Shown in pieces: positions 10,913 through 20,730 of a DNA stretch of 64,000 nucleotides. Each line of letters begins with the position of its first letter. Position 1 is the first letter of the stretch. The stretch comes from Bemisia tabaci (taxonomy: Eukaryota; Arthropoda; Insecta; Hemiptera; Aleyrodidae), in assembly GCF_918797505.1 (NCBI RefSeq), contig NC_092800.1:32292263-32356262 (forward strand). Reading direction: 5' to 3'. The notes beneath the pieces are model-generated. The model saw only the letters and a list, made by a program, of their open reading frames with translations. It did no database searches and was not told the origin of the DNA. The translations under genes and the position numbers were made by a program.

Positions 10913-11043
10913 GTTCAGGTACCAAAAAATCTTGTTTTCGCGGGGATTGGCACGAATGATGCACTCGAAGTAAACATCGTCGCCCTCTTTGATGTCTTCT
11001 CCGTTCAGAGTGCTCCCCAGATGCAGCGACACCCTCGGTCGAT
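10913..11043 (-). CDS. Internal exon of a sidestep-type Ig-superfamily adhesion gene (first half of an Ig domain)
   Basis: Reading the minus strand, a TTACAG acceptor (11049-11044) opens 131 bp that translate without a stop as two bases plus 43 codons. A GTAAGT donor follows at 10912-10907. The peptide starts RPRVSLHLGSTLN and contains DIKEGDDVYFEC, IRANP and WYLN. These are the A to C strands of an Ig domain with its first cysteine and core tryptophan. The KEGDDVYFEC...IRANP pattern is typical of insect sidestep and related Ig receptors, which are single-pass neuronal surface proteins used in axon guidance. It begins in phase 2 (a phase-1 intron precedes it) and ends in phase 0. That matches the exon at 2567-2726, to which it joins as ...WYLN/GAQIW.... 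No further exon was recognised upstream in the window. Which sidestep paralogue it is cannot be told from one domain. Confidence 0.87.
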
Positions 11044-11125
11044 CTGTAACAACATCAAACCACAATTATTTCCACCATTTTCGTGACTCGATGAACAAAA
11101 CAGAAATTTCAACCGTAAGACATTT

Positions 11126-11203
11126 GGACGTATCTATGCTGAGAGGAACGATGCGCATATACGTTGCGTACAACAAGGTTCCTTTCAGCATAAATGCGTC
11201 TAT
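11126..11203. repeat. 75-bp hairpin element, copy 2
   Basis: TGGACGTATCTATGCTGAGAGGAAC returns inverted as GTTCCTTTCAGCATAAATGCGTC. It belongs to the same family as the hairpin at 9500-9573, with about 25-bp arms. Confidence 0.65.
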
Positions 11204-11289
11204 TTTCTCCCTTAGCAAAGTATTTTACCGATGGAAAGAAGCATATGATTTAACTTGATATGGGAAATGTCTCCTTGCCGCTACGCAGG

Positions 11290-11535
11290 GCGTGGCGTGC
11301 TGCCAGCGCATAACGCGCACCGGCGCCTACAAACCTAACAGGGATACAAGTATCCCAGTTATGTCTGTAGGCGCCAGTGCGCGCATTGCGCAATGCGTGA
11401 AGTATCCCAGTTAGGTTTGTAGGCGCCAGTGCGCGCATTGCGCAATGCGTGAAGTATCCCAGTTAGGTTTGTAGGCGCCATTGCACGCATTGCGCAATAC
11501 GTGAAGTATCCCTGTTAGGTTTGTAGGCGCCAATG
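11290..11535. repeat. 52-bp minisatellite built from a palindromic unit
   Basis: GTAGGCGCCA recurs at 11367, 11419, 11471 and 11523, exactly 52 bp apart. Each unit has GCGCATTGCGCAATGCG, TGAAGTATCCC and GTTAGGTTTGTAGGCGCC. The first unit is preceded by an inverted copy (GGCGCCTACAAACCTAA near 11322). A single hairpin version of the unit is at 39898-39970. Confidence 0.85.
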
Positions 11536-11774
11536 TGCTTATCGCTCTGGTCGCCCGCCGCGCCAAGCCGCGGCACGCACCGTCGTCCCAGAAGATGTTT
11601 TGCGCTCTCGAAGGGTTGCTCCCCGGTAATATTTCAAAAATTGAAAGAAATCGGGCTTATCTAGAGCTTATTACCCGCCAATTGCTGCGAAAATCACCCC
11701 TGCGCTCCGGTGAGGTAAAGGTTGAATCAAAACATTCAATCACATAAGTCTAACATCTGATCATAGAGTACATA

Positions 11775-12748
11775 CGAGGGCTGTCCCAAAAGAAACCGGC
11801 CTTTTGTCATACTAGGCGAACCGAGCTTCGTAATGAAGTTTTCTTGGGTTTTTTTGAAAGCTGATAAGCTACTGGAGATGCTTGTTTTTACAGAATGCAA
11901 GAATTCGTATTGGTAAGGAAACTATACGCTTTGGAATGAAGGAAAGTCAAACTCGAGTTGCGATTTTTGTCTTTATTTCAAGAAAAAAGATACAACTTTA
12001 AAAAAACCCAGGTTTTAAGTTAAAAATTCGCTGCTCTCTTATTCAAATGCTTAAAATAAGGAAATTAACATTTTAAGCAGCTTACCAAGTCATCACCTAT
12101 CCCCTTCAAAATACTCGCCAGCTTTGTCGATGCATTTTTGCGACCGTTTCTTCAATTGGGAGAAACACTGTTGGTAATCCTCAGATTTGAATGATCGCAA
12201 TTCCTACAAGGTGTTCTCTTGGATTTCCGGAATGGTTTGAAAACGTCGACCTTTCAAGGTAGATTTTAGTCGTGGAAATAAGAAAAAATCACACGGAGCC
12301 AGGTCAGGTCACCTTTGAAGGAATTGCGATGATTCAAACCTGAGGATTTCCAACAGCGTTTCTCCCAGTTGAAGAAACGGTGGAAAAATGCATCGACAAA
12401 GCTGGCGAGTATTTTGAAGGGGATAGGTGATGACTTGGTAAGCTGCTTAAAATGTTAATTTCCTTATTTTAAGCATTTGAATAAGAGAGCAGCGAATTTT
12501 TAACTTAAAACCATGGGTTTTTTTAAAGTTGTATCTTTTTTCTTGAAATAAAGACAAAAATCGCAACTCGAGTTTGACTTTCCTTTATTCCAAAGCGTAT
12601 AGTTTCCTTACCAATACGAATTTTTGCATTCTGTAAAAACAAGCATCTCCAGTAGCTTATCAGCTATCAAAAAGCCCAAGAAAACTTCATTACGACGCTC
12701 GGTTCGCCTTCTATGACAAAAGTCCGGTTTCTTTTGGGACAGCCCTCG
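11775..12748. mobile_element. Mariner-derived fold-back, two inverted copies of the transposase 3' end
   Basis: Arms of about 430-440 bp (11775-12214 and about 12318-12748) are near-perfect inverses. The outer ends are CGAGGGCTGTCCCAAAAG, a classic mariner-type terminus, flanked by TA (11773-11774 and 12749-12750). Both arms encode the same transposase C-terminus, and the loop encodes the preceding part on the minus strand. The insertion splits the end of the larger 8-bp-duplication element. That element's other end, at 15960-15976, serves as an unoccupied reference site. Confidence 0.87.
12093..12305 (-). pseudogene. Mariner transposase C-terminal fragment
   Basis: Minus-strand translation gives DLAPCDFFLFPRLK, then GRRFQTIPEIQEN, a stop, then SFKSEDYQQCFSQLKKR and KCIDKAGEYFEGDR followed by two stops. 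The SPDLAP.D-type segment carries the third catalytic aspartate of mariner (DD34D) transposases, and the K(R)CI...GEYFEGD ending is the usual C-terminus. Only about the last 70 residues remain, with one in-frame TAG near the middle. The opposite arm (about 12345-12425, plus strand) repeats the final 35 residues with one frameshift. It cannot make active enzyme. Confidence 0.85.
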
Positions 12749-12809
12749 TAGAGTCGTAATGTAAGTGGGAGAGCTGGCGCCACTTTTAAGCAATTTCTAG
12801 GACCCGAAT

Positions 12810-13315
12810 GGAGATGTTGCATGTGTGAGGAATTTGCAATTTGACTGTTGATTCTTATGTAAAAGTTCGCGAAAAACACAATGGTGCCACTAGTTTTCTC
12901 TGAAATCGTCTCCTAAGCTCAAAAAAAGCTCTCAAAGTGAGGCCAAAATGGAGGGGATATCCCACCCTACCCTGAGAGTCCACCTCTCCATCAAAACAAT
13001 CTCTTTATGCAAATATAGGGGGCAAATACATTGACAGGGCTGCCACCTTATTTGGGGACTCTAAAACTGAAATCACGGCATCAATGCAGCTAATGTATTT
13101 GCTCCCCATCTTCGCACGAGGAGTTTGTCTTGATGTAGAGGTGGACTCTCAGGATAGCGTGGGTTATCCCCTCCCCTTTGGCCTCAACTTGAGAGCTTTT
13201 TATGAGCTTGGGAGTTGATTCCAGAGAAAACCAGTGGCACCATCGTGTTTTTCGCGAACTTTTACATAAGAATCAACAGTCAAATCGCAAATTCCTCACA
13301 CATGCAACATCTCCA
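12810..13315. mobile_element. Fold-back MITE family C, copy 1
   Basis: Starts GGAGATGTTGCATGTGTG and ends with the inverse. Arms of more than 180 bp run through TTTGACTGTTGATTCTTA, TTTTCTCTGAAATC, AAAAAGCTCTC and GAGGGGATATCCCA. The loop is short. The flanks are 16-bp direct repeats differing at one base (12794-12809 and 13316-13331, TTTC(T/C)AGGACCCGAAT). Copies are at 43327-44099 and 58911-59408, with a lone end at 39318-39397. It lies inside the left part of the composite element. Confidence 0.8.
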
Positions 13316-13385
13316 TTTCCAGGACCCGAATCTTGAGATTCCTGAGCGGCGCACGGTGGATCGAGTCAATGGGAGGGGTCGGTCA

Positions 13386-14051
13386 TCGCGCATCACGCGT
13401 CTTATTTTCTCTGATTACAGAGATTTTCCACCCTTAGAATAGAGCAAATTACTCATACCTCGTGTATTTTTCGTCGTAGATTCCATTTTTTATCATATTT
13501 CAGCCGAATAACGAGTTTTAATACGACTTTGACACACTTTTTCATAACTATTGAAAATAGGATCCTTGATAGTTTATTTTTCACGTTACTTTCGGCGAAT
13601 GGGACCGTAAGCATCTTACATAAAGATGAATTTTACAAAACTTGTCTCAAAAACATTACTTGAGGAGTGAGGGAGGGCGGCTTCACAGGCCCCTCACCAC
13701 GAATGTTGCCATATTTCTTTCAATTTCTGCTAACATCGTTTTTTGTTCATGTTAATTGGTTTCTCGCAATTGCATACTGACACATATACGGAACATTCTG
13801 ATAATGCTCATTTTTCTTCTCTTTTCTTCCAGCCAGTCAATAGACGTTTTCATTTTCATGAACCCTCTACTCTTTCAGTTATTCAACAAATATGCATATT
13901 TCAAATAATAGATCAATATATTAAAGAAATAAAAAAAGAGATGTGTATACTGTAGCTTCTTTTTATCGAGTCATCCTAGAAGATTATTATGGGTACTTAC
14001 CACAAGATATAAAAAATTGAATGTGCAGTAAAAAAAAATAAAAAAAAATAA
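13386..14051. other. Inner part of the composite transposon, no coding recognised
   Basis: Residual internal sequence of the 8-bp-duplication element. Frames are short and AT-rich, and no transposase motif was identified. Confidence 0.35.
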
Positions 14052-14064
14052 AAAAAAATTATAT

Positions 14065-14747
14065 ATATGTATATGTATGAGCCGCTTTTACGGCGCGCTT
14101 GGGCGCTCTGCGACGCCTATTCTCCACAGGAATCTGTCATGGTAGAGATCCTCCGGAAGCTGGCATCTCTCCATCTCTTCACGGATACCCTCTACCCACC
14201 GTTTGGCTGGACGCCCTCTCCGTCGCCTACCTGGGGGGACCCACTCCAACACCTTCTTCGGCAACCTGGTATCGGCCATTCGCTGCACATGCCCATACCA
14301 TACCAACTGCTTGGTCATGATATCGTGCACAATCGTCTTCTCAACGCCCATTATCTCTCGGACACGTTCATTCCTGACACGTTCTCTCCTCGAGATTCCA
14401 GCCGATCGTCGCCAGAAATCCATCTCGGTCGCCTTGAGCATTTCTTGGGTCCGCTTCTTCAACTGCCACACTTCACTGCCATAGGTGATAATAGGCTTGA
14501 CAACCGAGTTATAAATTCTCTTCTTGTTGTCTTTGGAAATCCTTTGGTCCCAAAGGATCCCATTAAGCATGGCGATGGCTTTCCTTCCTAGAAGATTACG
14601 GTCCCGAATGGCCTGATCCAGCTTCCCATCCGAAGTCAGCTTCACCCCCAGGTACTTGTATTGTTCGCAACTTTCTATATGTTGACCATCCTCCAGGACT
14701 ATGCTTTGCTGAGCACCTCCGACTGACATCTTTTTTGTCTAAATTGT
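14065..14747 (-). mobile_element. 5'-truncated LINE insertion 1 with 13-bp target duplication
   Basis: AAAAAAATTATAT is present at 14052-14064 and 14748-14760. Between them is the 3' end of a non-LTR retrotransposon in reverse orientation, ending in a simple CATACATATACATATAT tail. The 5' truncation falls 18 bp before the remaining ATG. It sits inside the composite element, so it is younger than that element. Confidence 0.87.
14088..14729 (-). pseudogene. LINE reverse transcriptase C-terminal region (213 codons)
   Basis: The open frame begins at an ATG just inside the truncation point and keeps the end of the reverse transcriptase domain and its C-terminal extension. It shows YKYLGVKLTSDGKLDQAI, a thumb-region NSVVKPIITYGSEVW, TEMDFWRRSAG, IVHDIMTKQLVWYGHVQRM, and a basic PPGRRRRGRPAKRW end. 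This order is usual for LINE polyproteins whose reverse transcriptase is followed by a basic tail. Clade assignment (RTE-like or another) is not safe from this part alone. There are no stops, which suggests recent insertion. The catalytic YADD part and the endonuclease are missing. Confidence 0.88.
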
Positions 14748-14769
14748 AAAAAAATTATATCATCTTAAA

Positions 14770-15756
14770 TTATTTCGTTTTGTTACTCGAAGTTTGGAGT
14801 GAAGTTTGAAACATTTTTATTGAAAAAATATTAAAATAGGAGGAAATTTATTTTTCATGCTTTTCAAGTTCTGATCCCTTGAACTCCTTGAAGAACCTCT
14901 GAGAGGGACCAATGTCTTTTGAAGAAATTTCTTGTATTTATTCTTTTTCAACCCACAACCGATTTTTATTTGTATGGAGCTCATGGAAGAGTTCTAGGTA
15001 TGTTGAAGACATTTTGGAAAAAACGGGACTTGTGAAATATACAGTGCGCAAAACATACACCTTAAACTTTGTCGCACTGTATAACACTGATCAAGTTAGC
15101 TTCATAGACTAACAGGAGGTTAATGTCTCGTCCAAAAATATCAACAAATCAGCCAAAATCAGTAATCAGTAGAAAAATTACCGAGATTGAAGGATATCGT
15201 GTGATGCACGATTTTATTGATGACATTAGAGCAAGATCAGTTCCCAGCAGGCGCGACTTCCTATCATTCAAATGGACCGTTTTCGCAGATTAGCGGATAT
15301 TAGCGGCTAATTATTACATAATATCATTCCTGATAGTGTACTGGAAGCAACCCAACAAAGGATTTTGCGGACACTTGTGGACATTTTTTTATCGAGCTAT
15401 CTAAACATTTTTTGGGCGTTTTTTTTAAAGCAAGTTTTGGAGGTGGTTTTGATCCTCCTAAAAATATGCCAATGTACATTAATGATATACCAAAATGTTC
15501 CTTAAAGGGAGGAGAATAAGCATGTTTAATTGAAATTTTGATTCATCTGCCACAGAACTCATGCAAAAGCGAAATAAAACCTTGAGAATCAGACGGCAAA
15601 TTTGATACCACCTGCAATGTCAGCTTTAGGCAACCCGCATGTCAAAGCGGAAGGATTCAAAGACCCTTGAACCATGGATACATTCATTTTGGAAGCTGAA
15701 CTACTAGAAAACCAAGAAAAAATATTTAAAATCCGACTTTTTTTTTTTGGCCCATG
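14770..15756. other. Inner part of the composite transposon, possible decayed coding
   Basis: Short plus-strand frames include one near 15124 starting MSRPKISTNQPKS and continuing ITEIEGYRVMHDFIDD before a stop, and one near 15330 with SVLEATQQRILRTLVD. These could be remains of a transposase, but I do not recognise a domain. Confidence 0.3.
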
Positions 15757-15792
15757 ACCGACCTCTACCATTGACTCGATCCACCGTGCGGC

Positions 15793-15909
15793 GCCGGGTC
15801 TCTTTTTCGATACATAATCGATTGTGTGCGATACACGGGGACCCGGCCATATTCCACACCGCCATTTTGGATCGAATATGTATCGAAAAAGTGACCCCGC
15901 ACACCGGGC
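15793..15909. repeat. Small fold-back inside the right end of the composite element
   Basis: GGTCTCTTTTTCGATACATA and the inverse TATGTATCGAAAAAGTGACC form arms around a GC-rich loop containing ACCCGGCCATATTCC. It is absent from the corresponding left end, so it is a later insertion or a local rearrangement. Confidence 0.55.
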
Positions 15910-16236
15910 TCGGAATTCGTCGAGTAGAACATGGAGCCAGCTCTCCCACTTACATTACGACTCTACGTACTCTATGCATCTGATTTGACGACAACCGAAT
16001 ATGGCTTGATCGATATGGAACACAAACTTCCATTCATATGTAATCGATATTTTTAAGGGTATAGCTCTCTCATGGTTTAAATTCCCTAAGGCCTTGTCTC
16101 CACGGTACATTTCACGAGATTTTACCCGCAAGTTCGAGTCGCAGGAATGAAACTTCTGGGCTTTTTTCCCCTTAAACAACACAACGAAATTTTTCTTCTT
16201 CTTTTAAGTCGTTCCTGCGACTTCGCAAGGACTCTC

Positions 16237-16551
16237 ACACGGAGAAAAAAACTTCGTGCGTGGGACTCGAAGTTTAGGTTATATGGATCTCTGAAGTTTT
16301 CGGATTGAGCATTCGAACACTTAAGGTCCAGCTGCTGAGGTTTGGATCACACATCTGAAACTTCGCTTCTCACATCCGAAGTACTTCGGTTCTCACGACT
16401 GAAGTACTTTAGATGTAAGAACTGAAGTTTTGGATGTGTGATCTGAACCTCGACAGCTAGACCTTAAGTGTTCAGATGCTCAATCTGAAAACTTCAGAGA
16501 TCCATATGACCTAAACTTCGGGTCCCACGCACGAGGTTTTTTTCGCCGTGT
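16237..16551. mobile_element. Fold-back MITE family D, copy 1
   Basis: Starts ACACGGAGAAAAAAACTT and ends with the inverse. The arms span almost the full 315 bp (CGTGCGTGGGAC, GAAGTTTAGG, ATATGGATCTCTGAAG, GAACACTTAAGGTC). The centre is a set of short alternating AAGTACTTCGG-like units. The second copy is at 30994-31331. Confidence 0.8.
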
Positions 16552-16689
16552 AGTTGGTACTGTGATTAATGTTGACTAACTCAATATTTTCCCCAACTTC
16601 GCAAGTGAGATTTTTCCATGGGACAGATCCCATGGAACGTCCCGTGGGGACAAGGCCTATCTTTTTCTTAATTTCCCGGATTTTTACTA

Positions 16690-17270
16690 TAGCTTGCAAC
16701 CTCGCGGCACTACATTAGCAAAACCGACGCCTTGACGGTATGCAACCCTCAAGATCTCACCGACCGAATCGGGTCATCGATTTCCGCGCGGTCAAAACAC
16801 TCCGACGCTCTAATGACACGCGCGAAAATAAATTCGCGATTCGCAATCCGCGATCAGAGCGTCACGGCGGCTCCGGATGGAGCGAGCGATGTGTTTAATT
16901 TGCGACTTTGCCCGGAGGACCCGAGGGTGGACGCACGGGGGGGGGGGGTGCGGGGGTGGAAAGGAGGCGAGGGGTTGGGGGAGGGGTGACCGCAGTGTAG
17001 CCCAATTCTCTCGCCTCAACGGGTCCGCGGCGGTACTCGAAACTCCGCAACGACGCACGCAGTTAAGACTGTTGGTTTTGCTAATTGCATACCTGCAAAA
17101 TTGCAGGCGACCGACCTCGGGACTTCCGCGCTATTGCGCCTTCCGAAGTCCCTGCTGATCTCGACGTGGATACGGGGCGTGATCGGATTTTAAGGCCATG
17201 GATTATCGTCCGCGGGGTTAAAAGTTTCTTGGGGTTTCGACATTTTTTGCATTTTCCCTCATACATCGAA
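16690..17270. other. CpG-rich island, no gene recognised
   Basis: Very CpG-rich, with a run of G at 16939-16948. Frames of 60-93 codons on both strands have low-complexity or unrecognisable products. It could be a promoter or first-exon region of a gene whose body lies elsewhere, for example the minus-strand Ig gene, but no splice donor with coding support was found. Confidence 0.35.
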
Positions 17271-17279
17271 CATTTGGGC

Positions 17280-18620
17280 AGAAAAATACTTCCTACTAGA
17301 AATTTTTGAGCGAACAGTTCCTTAAAATTGGAGACACGAATATTGGACTATAACACATGTTATGCGGAGTAACAATGACAGACTCATGAAGGAAATTGTT
17401 TTTCCCCCCCTTCTTTTTTTCAAATTTTAACGCGAGACAAGTTCAAGATTGTAATACACATTTCAAAAATGAACTCATAAGTGAGATTTTAATGTTTTTA
17501 GTTAACATTATAAAAAGTAAATCCAAACTTCCAGCTATCGAAGAGACTATAATCAATGGAGGTAAAAATAGTGTACTTTCTCCTCCTCCGACCCGGTTAC
17601 AGAAAAAGCAGGGAATTCTTCTATTATAACACAGACCAATATGAGTTTAGTGCTTGATTTGACTAGAGAGGCTTTAATCGTTTGGTGGTAGGAAGTGCAA
17701 ATTAACGTACACAAAATCCATATTTTCTCAAGTATCAAATGATTAAATCCTTCCCTCGTATTTTCCCTAAATTTTGATAAGGAGTCGTGTATTTCCTGTG
17801 GTGCAAAACGTAATCATGTCTAGTTGCAATCCACGAAAATCGGAGGACAATATTGAGAAGTAAGGTTTTTTTCCATATTTTCCTTACTTTCAAACTGATT
17901 TATATACCTTTGCCATGCATATCATATCGTATAAGATGAATTCATAAGAGTAACGCGTAGAATATAACGTCTGAGGCGCGAAGCGCTTTAGGGGGTTAGA
18001 CAATGAAGCGGTGAAGGGGCGCAGCCAGCCCCCTAGGAAATGTAAGAAGAACTTAGTAAAATACAAGCACAAAATTATAGCTACGAAAAATGGTAAGATT
18101 TGCCTTCATTCCTGCTTGATATACTTCAAAACCACATTGGAGCGCGAATAGTTGCGCCTTCACCGTTGCGATGCAGATAGTAGGGATTCATGTCGACGTT
18201 TACGAAAGACGTGTCAAAATTCCACTTTATTTTGGCAGAAAACCGAATCGTGGAGAATGCAAAAATTTAAACTCCTACGCTTCGTCTTTTCCTCACAAAA
18301 AAGTAACATATCATAAATTGCAACAACGTCATAACATTCTTGAACTTCAAAAAAAACGTATGTTAAAAGCAATTAATTAATTAATTTCGTGAACCCTAAA
18401 AATCACGCCGAGGCTTAGATTATTGTAGAGAACTAAGAATGATCATGACACAGCTTGATATAACACACGCTTCAGCCAATTATCGATAAATTTCAATACA
18501 TTTCAAAAATTAAAACCCTTGAAGCTTTTCAAGAGGCACTTGAATCAACTCAGCACTTTTGCGTTGTTCGCGGCGGGCTGAAATCGTTGAACAAAAGAGA
18601 GTTCTCGAAATTCATTTCCA
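17280..18620. other. AT-rich stretch without recognised genes
   Basis: The only notable element is a GC-rich snapback at about 17975-18040 (GCGCGAAGCGCTTTAGGGGG ... GGGGCGCAGCCAGCCCCCT). A similar GC-rich snapback occurs near 27765-27825. No gene or full MITE was recognised. Confidence 0.35.
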
Positions 18621-18635
18621 GTCGGAGACCGAAAG

Positions 18636-18800
18636 AGGTGGGGTGGCATGCTTTGAGATATATCGATTGTTATGGCATTTAAACCCATGGAAAAGGATCG
18701 ATAAACAGGGTGTTCGCAGCAAACACCTTAATAATCGATTCTTTACCATAGGTTTAAATGGCAGAACAATCGATACATCGCAATTCACGCCACGCCACTG
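18636..18800. mobile_element. hAT-like MITE (family F) with 8-bp target duplication
   Basis: The left end AGGTGGGGTGGCATGC is worn and the right end ...CACGCCACGCCACTG is intact. Flanks ACCGAAAG (18628-18635) and ATCGAAAG (18801-18808) are an 8-bp duplication with one mismatch. The core CGATAAACAGGGTGTTCGC is shared with the copies at 5.4 and 58.4 kb. Confidence 0.8.
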
Positions 18801-18849
18801 ATCGAAAGAGGTGATGATAAGTTGGAGAGTCAATGAGGTATTGGGGCAC

Positions 18850-19150
18850 ATTAATTAAATGCAAAAGTAACTTCAGGGCGTCCCTCTGGAATCCTCGGAG
18901 CTATGATGGAGGTGAAAAGTATTGGTGATTCCTCGTTTGGGAATTCGTTTACCCCGGCAGCAGGAATTCTTCAGCTTAAGGGCACTCCAATTTATGTCCA
19001 ATTGAATTCAATCATTTTCCCCCTCGACACTGCGACATTTTTCATTCTCTTCTCTGCCTCTTGTGTGTAACGTTCGAAAAAAGTAAAGGGAATTGAGCTG
19101 AATCTGTTTTTATTACCTAAATCAGGACACACAACATTGCAATTGGACGT
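18850..19150. other. Unique stretch, nothing recognised
   Basis: Between a hAT-like MITE and a fold-back. No coding frame or shared repeat was seen. Confidence 0.35.
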
Positions 19151-19156
19151 ATTATT

Positions 19157-19412
19157 TGGATTGCATTTTGCAAAAAGGAACCACTAGCATTGCAATGTTG
19201 CTAAGATTGTGCAACTTCTTTCGTCTTGGAGGAAAAACCCGATTATCCATTAATAGTTTCTATTTTACTCGCTAAAAACTGTGAATTTAAGACAAAAATT
19301 ACATCTAAATTTCATAGTTTTTCACGATTTTCGCAATTTTATTGCAAAGGATTATTGCATAATCTTAGCATCATTGCAATGCTAGTGGTTTCTTTTTGCA
19401 AAATGCAATCCA
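19157..19412. repeat. Fold-back with TGGATTGCATTTTGCAAA arms
   Basis: GGATTGCATTTTGCAAAAAG, CCACTAGCATTGCAATG on the left return inverted on the right. It is related in its ends to the TTGGACTGCATTTTG fold-backs at 42831-42982 and 48481-48626, which suggests one broad MITE family. Confidence 0.65.
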
Positions 19413-19419
19413 TTTCTGC

Positions 19420-20730
19420 CTAACGGAACTATGTGCATTAATACATGAGCCCTGAGACCCGTAAAAAATATAAGCATAACAGGACTCACGTCATAATGCA
19501 CATAGTTCCGTTTGGCAGAAAGAGTCAAATTCTGATTTTTCCCTCTGCTTGATCACTTTTAGAAAATTTTCGAGGAGAAAAGAGGTTTCGACTTTTGAAA
19601 AATTTCCCAGAGAGATCACGCGGAGTGAATAATCAGAATTGCAATGAATATAATCAGTTAGCCTGTAATTATGGGATCTCTTATTCTTTAAGTGGGCACA
19701 TGATAAGTCGATGTTTTTAAAGGACTGACAATCACTTTAGGTCCGTTGTTCTGCTGATTGCTTTCATTCCATTCCTCTTATTTGTGACTGTTTTTCAAAA
19801 AAGCGATAGGTAAATAAAGACAAATTCTTTTAACATCAATGGGTGACCTTTGAAATGCAACAAAATACACGCATTTCAGGACTTTTCTGAAAGAAAGCGT
19901 GGCCCTTTTTGACGAGAATAGGTTAACGGTTACTGCCGTGGCACGAAATAAGGGAGCAGCATATGCATAATGGCCGTATGTGCAAGAGCTGTAAATTATT
20001 ACTCGCGGTGCTCAAAGAATAGGGGCATATGCAGTAATAAAGTTGAATTTTGAATATTTACGAGAACGAAAGACGAGAGAGGATAAAATTCCAACCGCAC
20101 TTAAAAAGTTATACAATACACATGCTGCTTCTGAGTTTTACTAGGAGACTTGAAAAGCCCATTTTCACATACTGTTGCACAAATGCACGCCAGTATGAAA
20201 CGTGGATCTGCCAGCAATTGGCATTATTACTCAGTCGAAACCTTTCAAATAGATGACTTCAGGTCAATTGCTCTGTTGTTATTGAATGATCTTGATGGAT
20301 ACCTTATCTTAATAATGCTATATTTGATCGATCGTTCGATACTTATTCTACAATTCACCAGCAGTTTGCGGTTTTAATAATCGGCCCGCAGTGCGCCTTC
20401 ATTTATTTGCGTATGCAACACTAATAGCTTGTTAGATCGAATAACTGTATTCTACGTCTCGATTGTTCAATCGTTGTAGGAATACCTTGATGGAAACATC
20501 CCTAATGCCACTTTATACTTGGCCAGGCTTAGGGTATAGGAAACCCAAGATTTTTGGCTCACTGTGAAAACGACATACATGTACCGATGATGAAACTACA
20601 AAAACTCGTAGATCGACTGCATGCGGTGTTTCACGAATCCGCTTCTATTTTATTTTCTCACAGGAGGCCATACCAACATCATCACTTGAAATTTACAGGA
20701 TATTTATAAGAAATAAAGATATCTAATTTT
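19420..20730. other. AT-rich stretch without recognised genes
   Basis: Contains a TAATGCACATAGTTCCGTTTGGCAG segment near 19493, reminiscent of the 75-bp hairpin family. I found nothing else. Confidence 0.35.

Larger units (their letters stand above)
11762..15976. mobile_element. Composite DNA transposon with 45-bp inverted ends and perfect 8-bp target duplication
   Basis: CATCTGAT occurs at 11754-11761 and 15977-15984, directly outside the ends. The left end reads CATAGAGTACA-TA-GAGTCG once the mariner fold-back is excluded, and continues TAATGTAAGTGGGAG, AGCTGGCGCCA. The right end is its inverse, with two mismatches over 45 bp. Further in, both sides carry a family-A-like GCACGGTGGATCGAGTC block (13348 and 15791). 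Without later insertions (11775-12748, about 12810-13315, 14065-14747) the element is about 2 kb. An 8-bp duplication and ends starting CA fit P-type or hAT-type superfamilies. No intact transposase is seen, so it is non-autonomous or decayed. Confidence 0.8.

Noticed and set aside
10715..11086. 123-codon plus-strand frame
   Set aside because: It is the antisense of the Ig exon fused to a family B MITE. The exon reading on the minus strand has splice sites and a domain.
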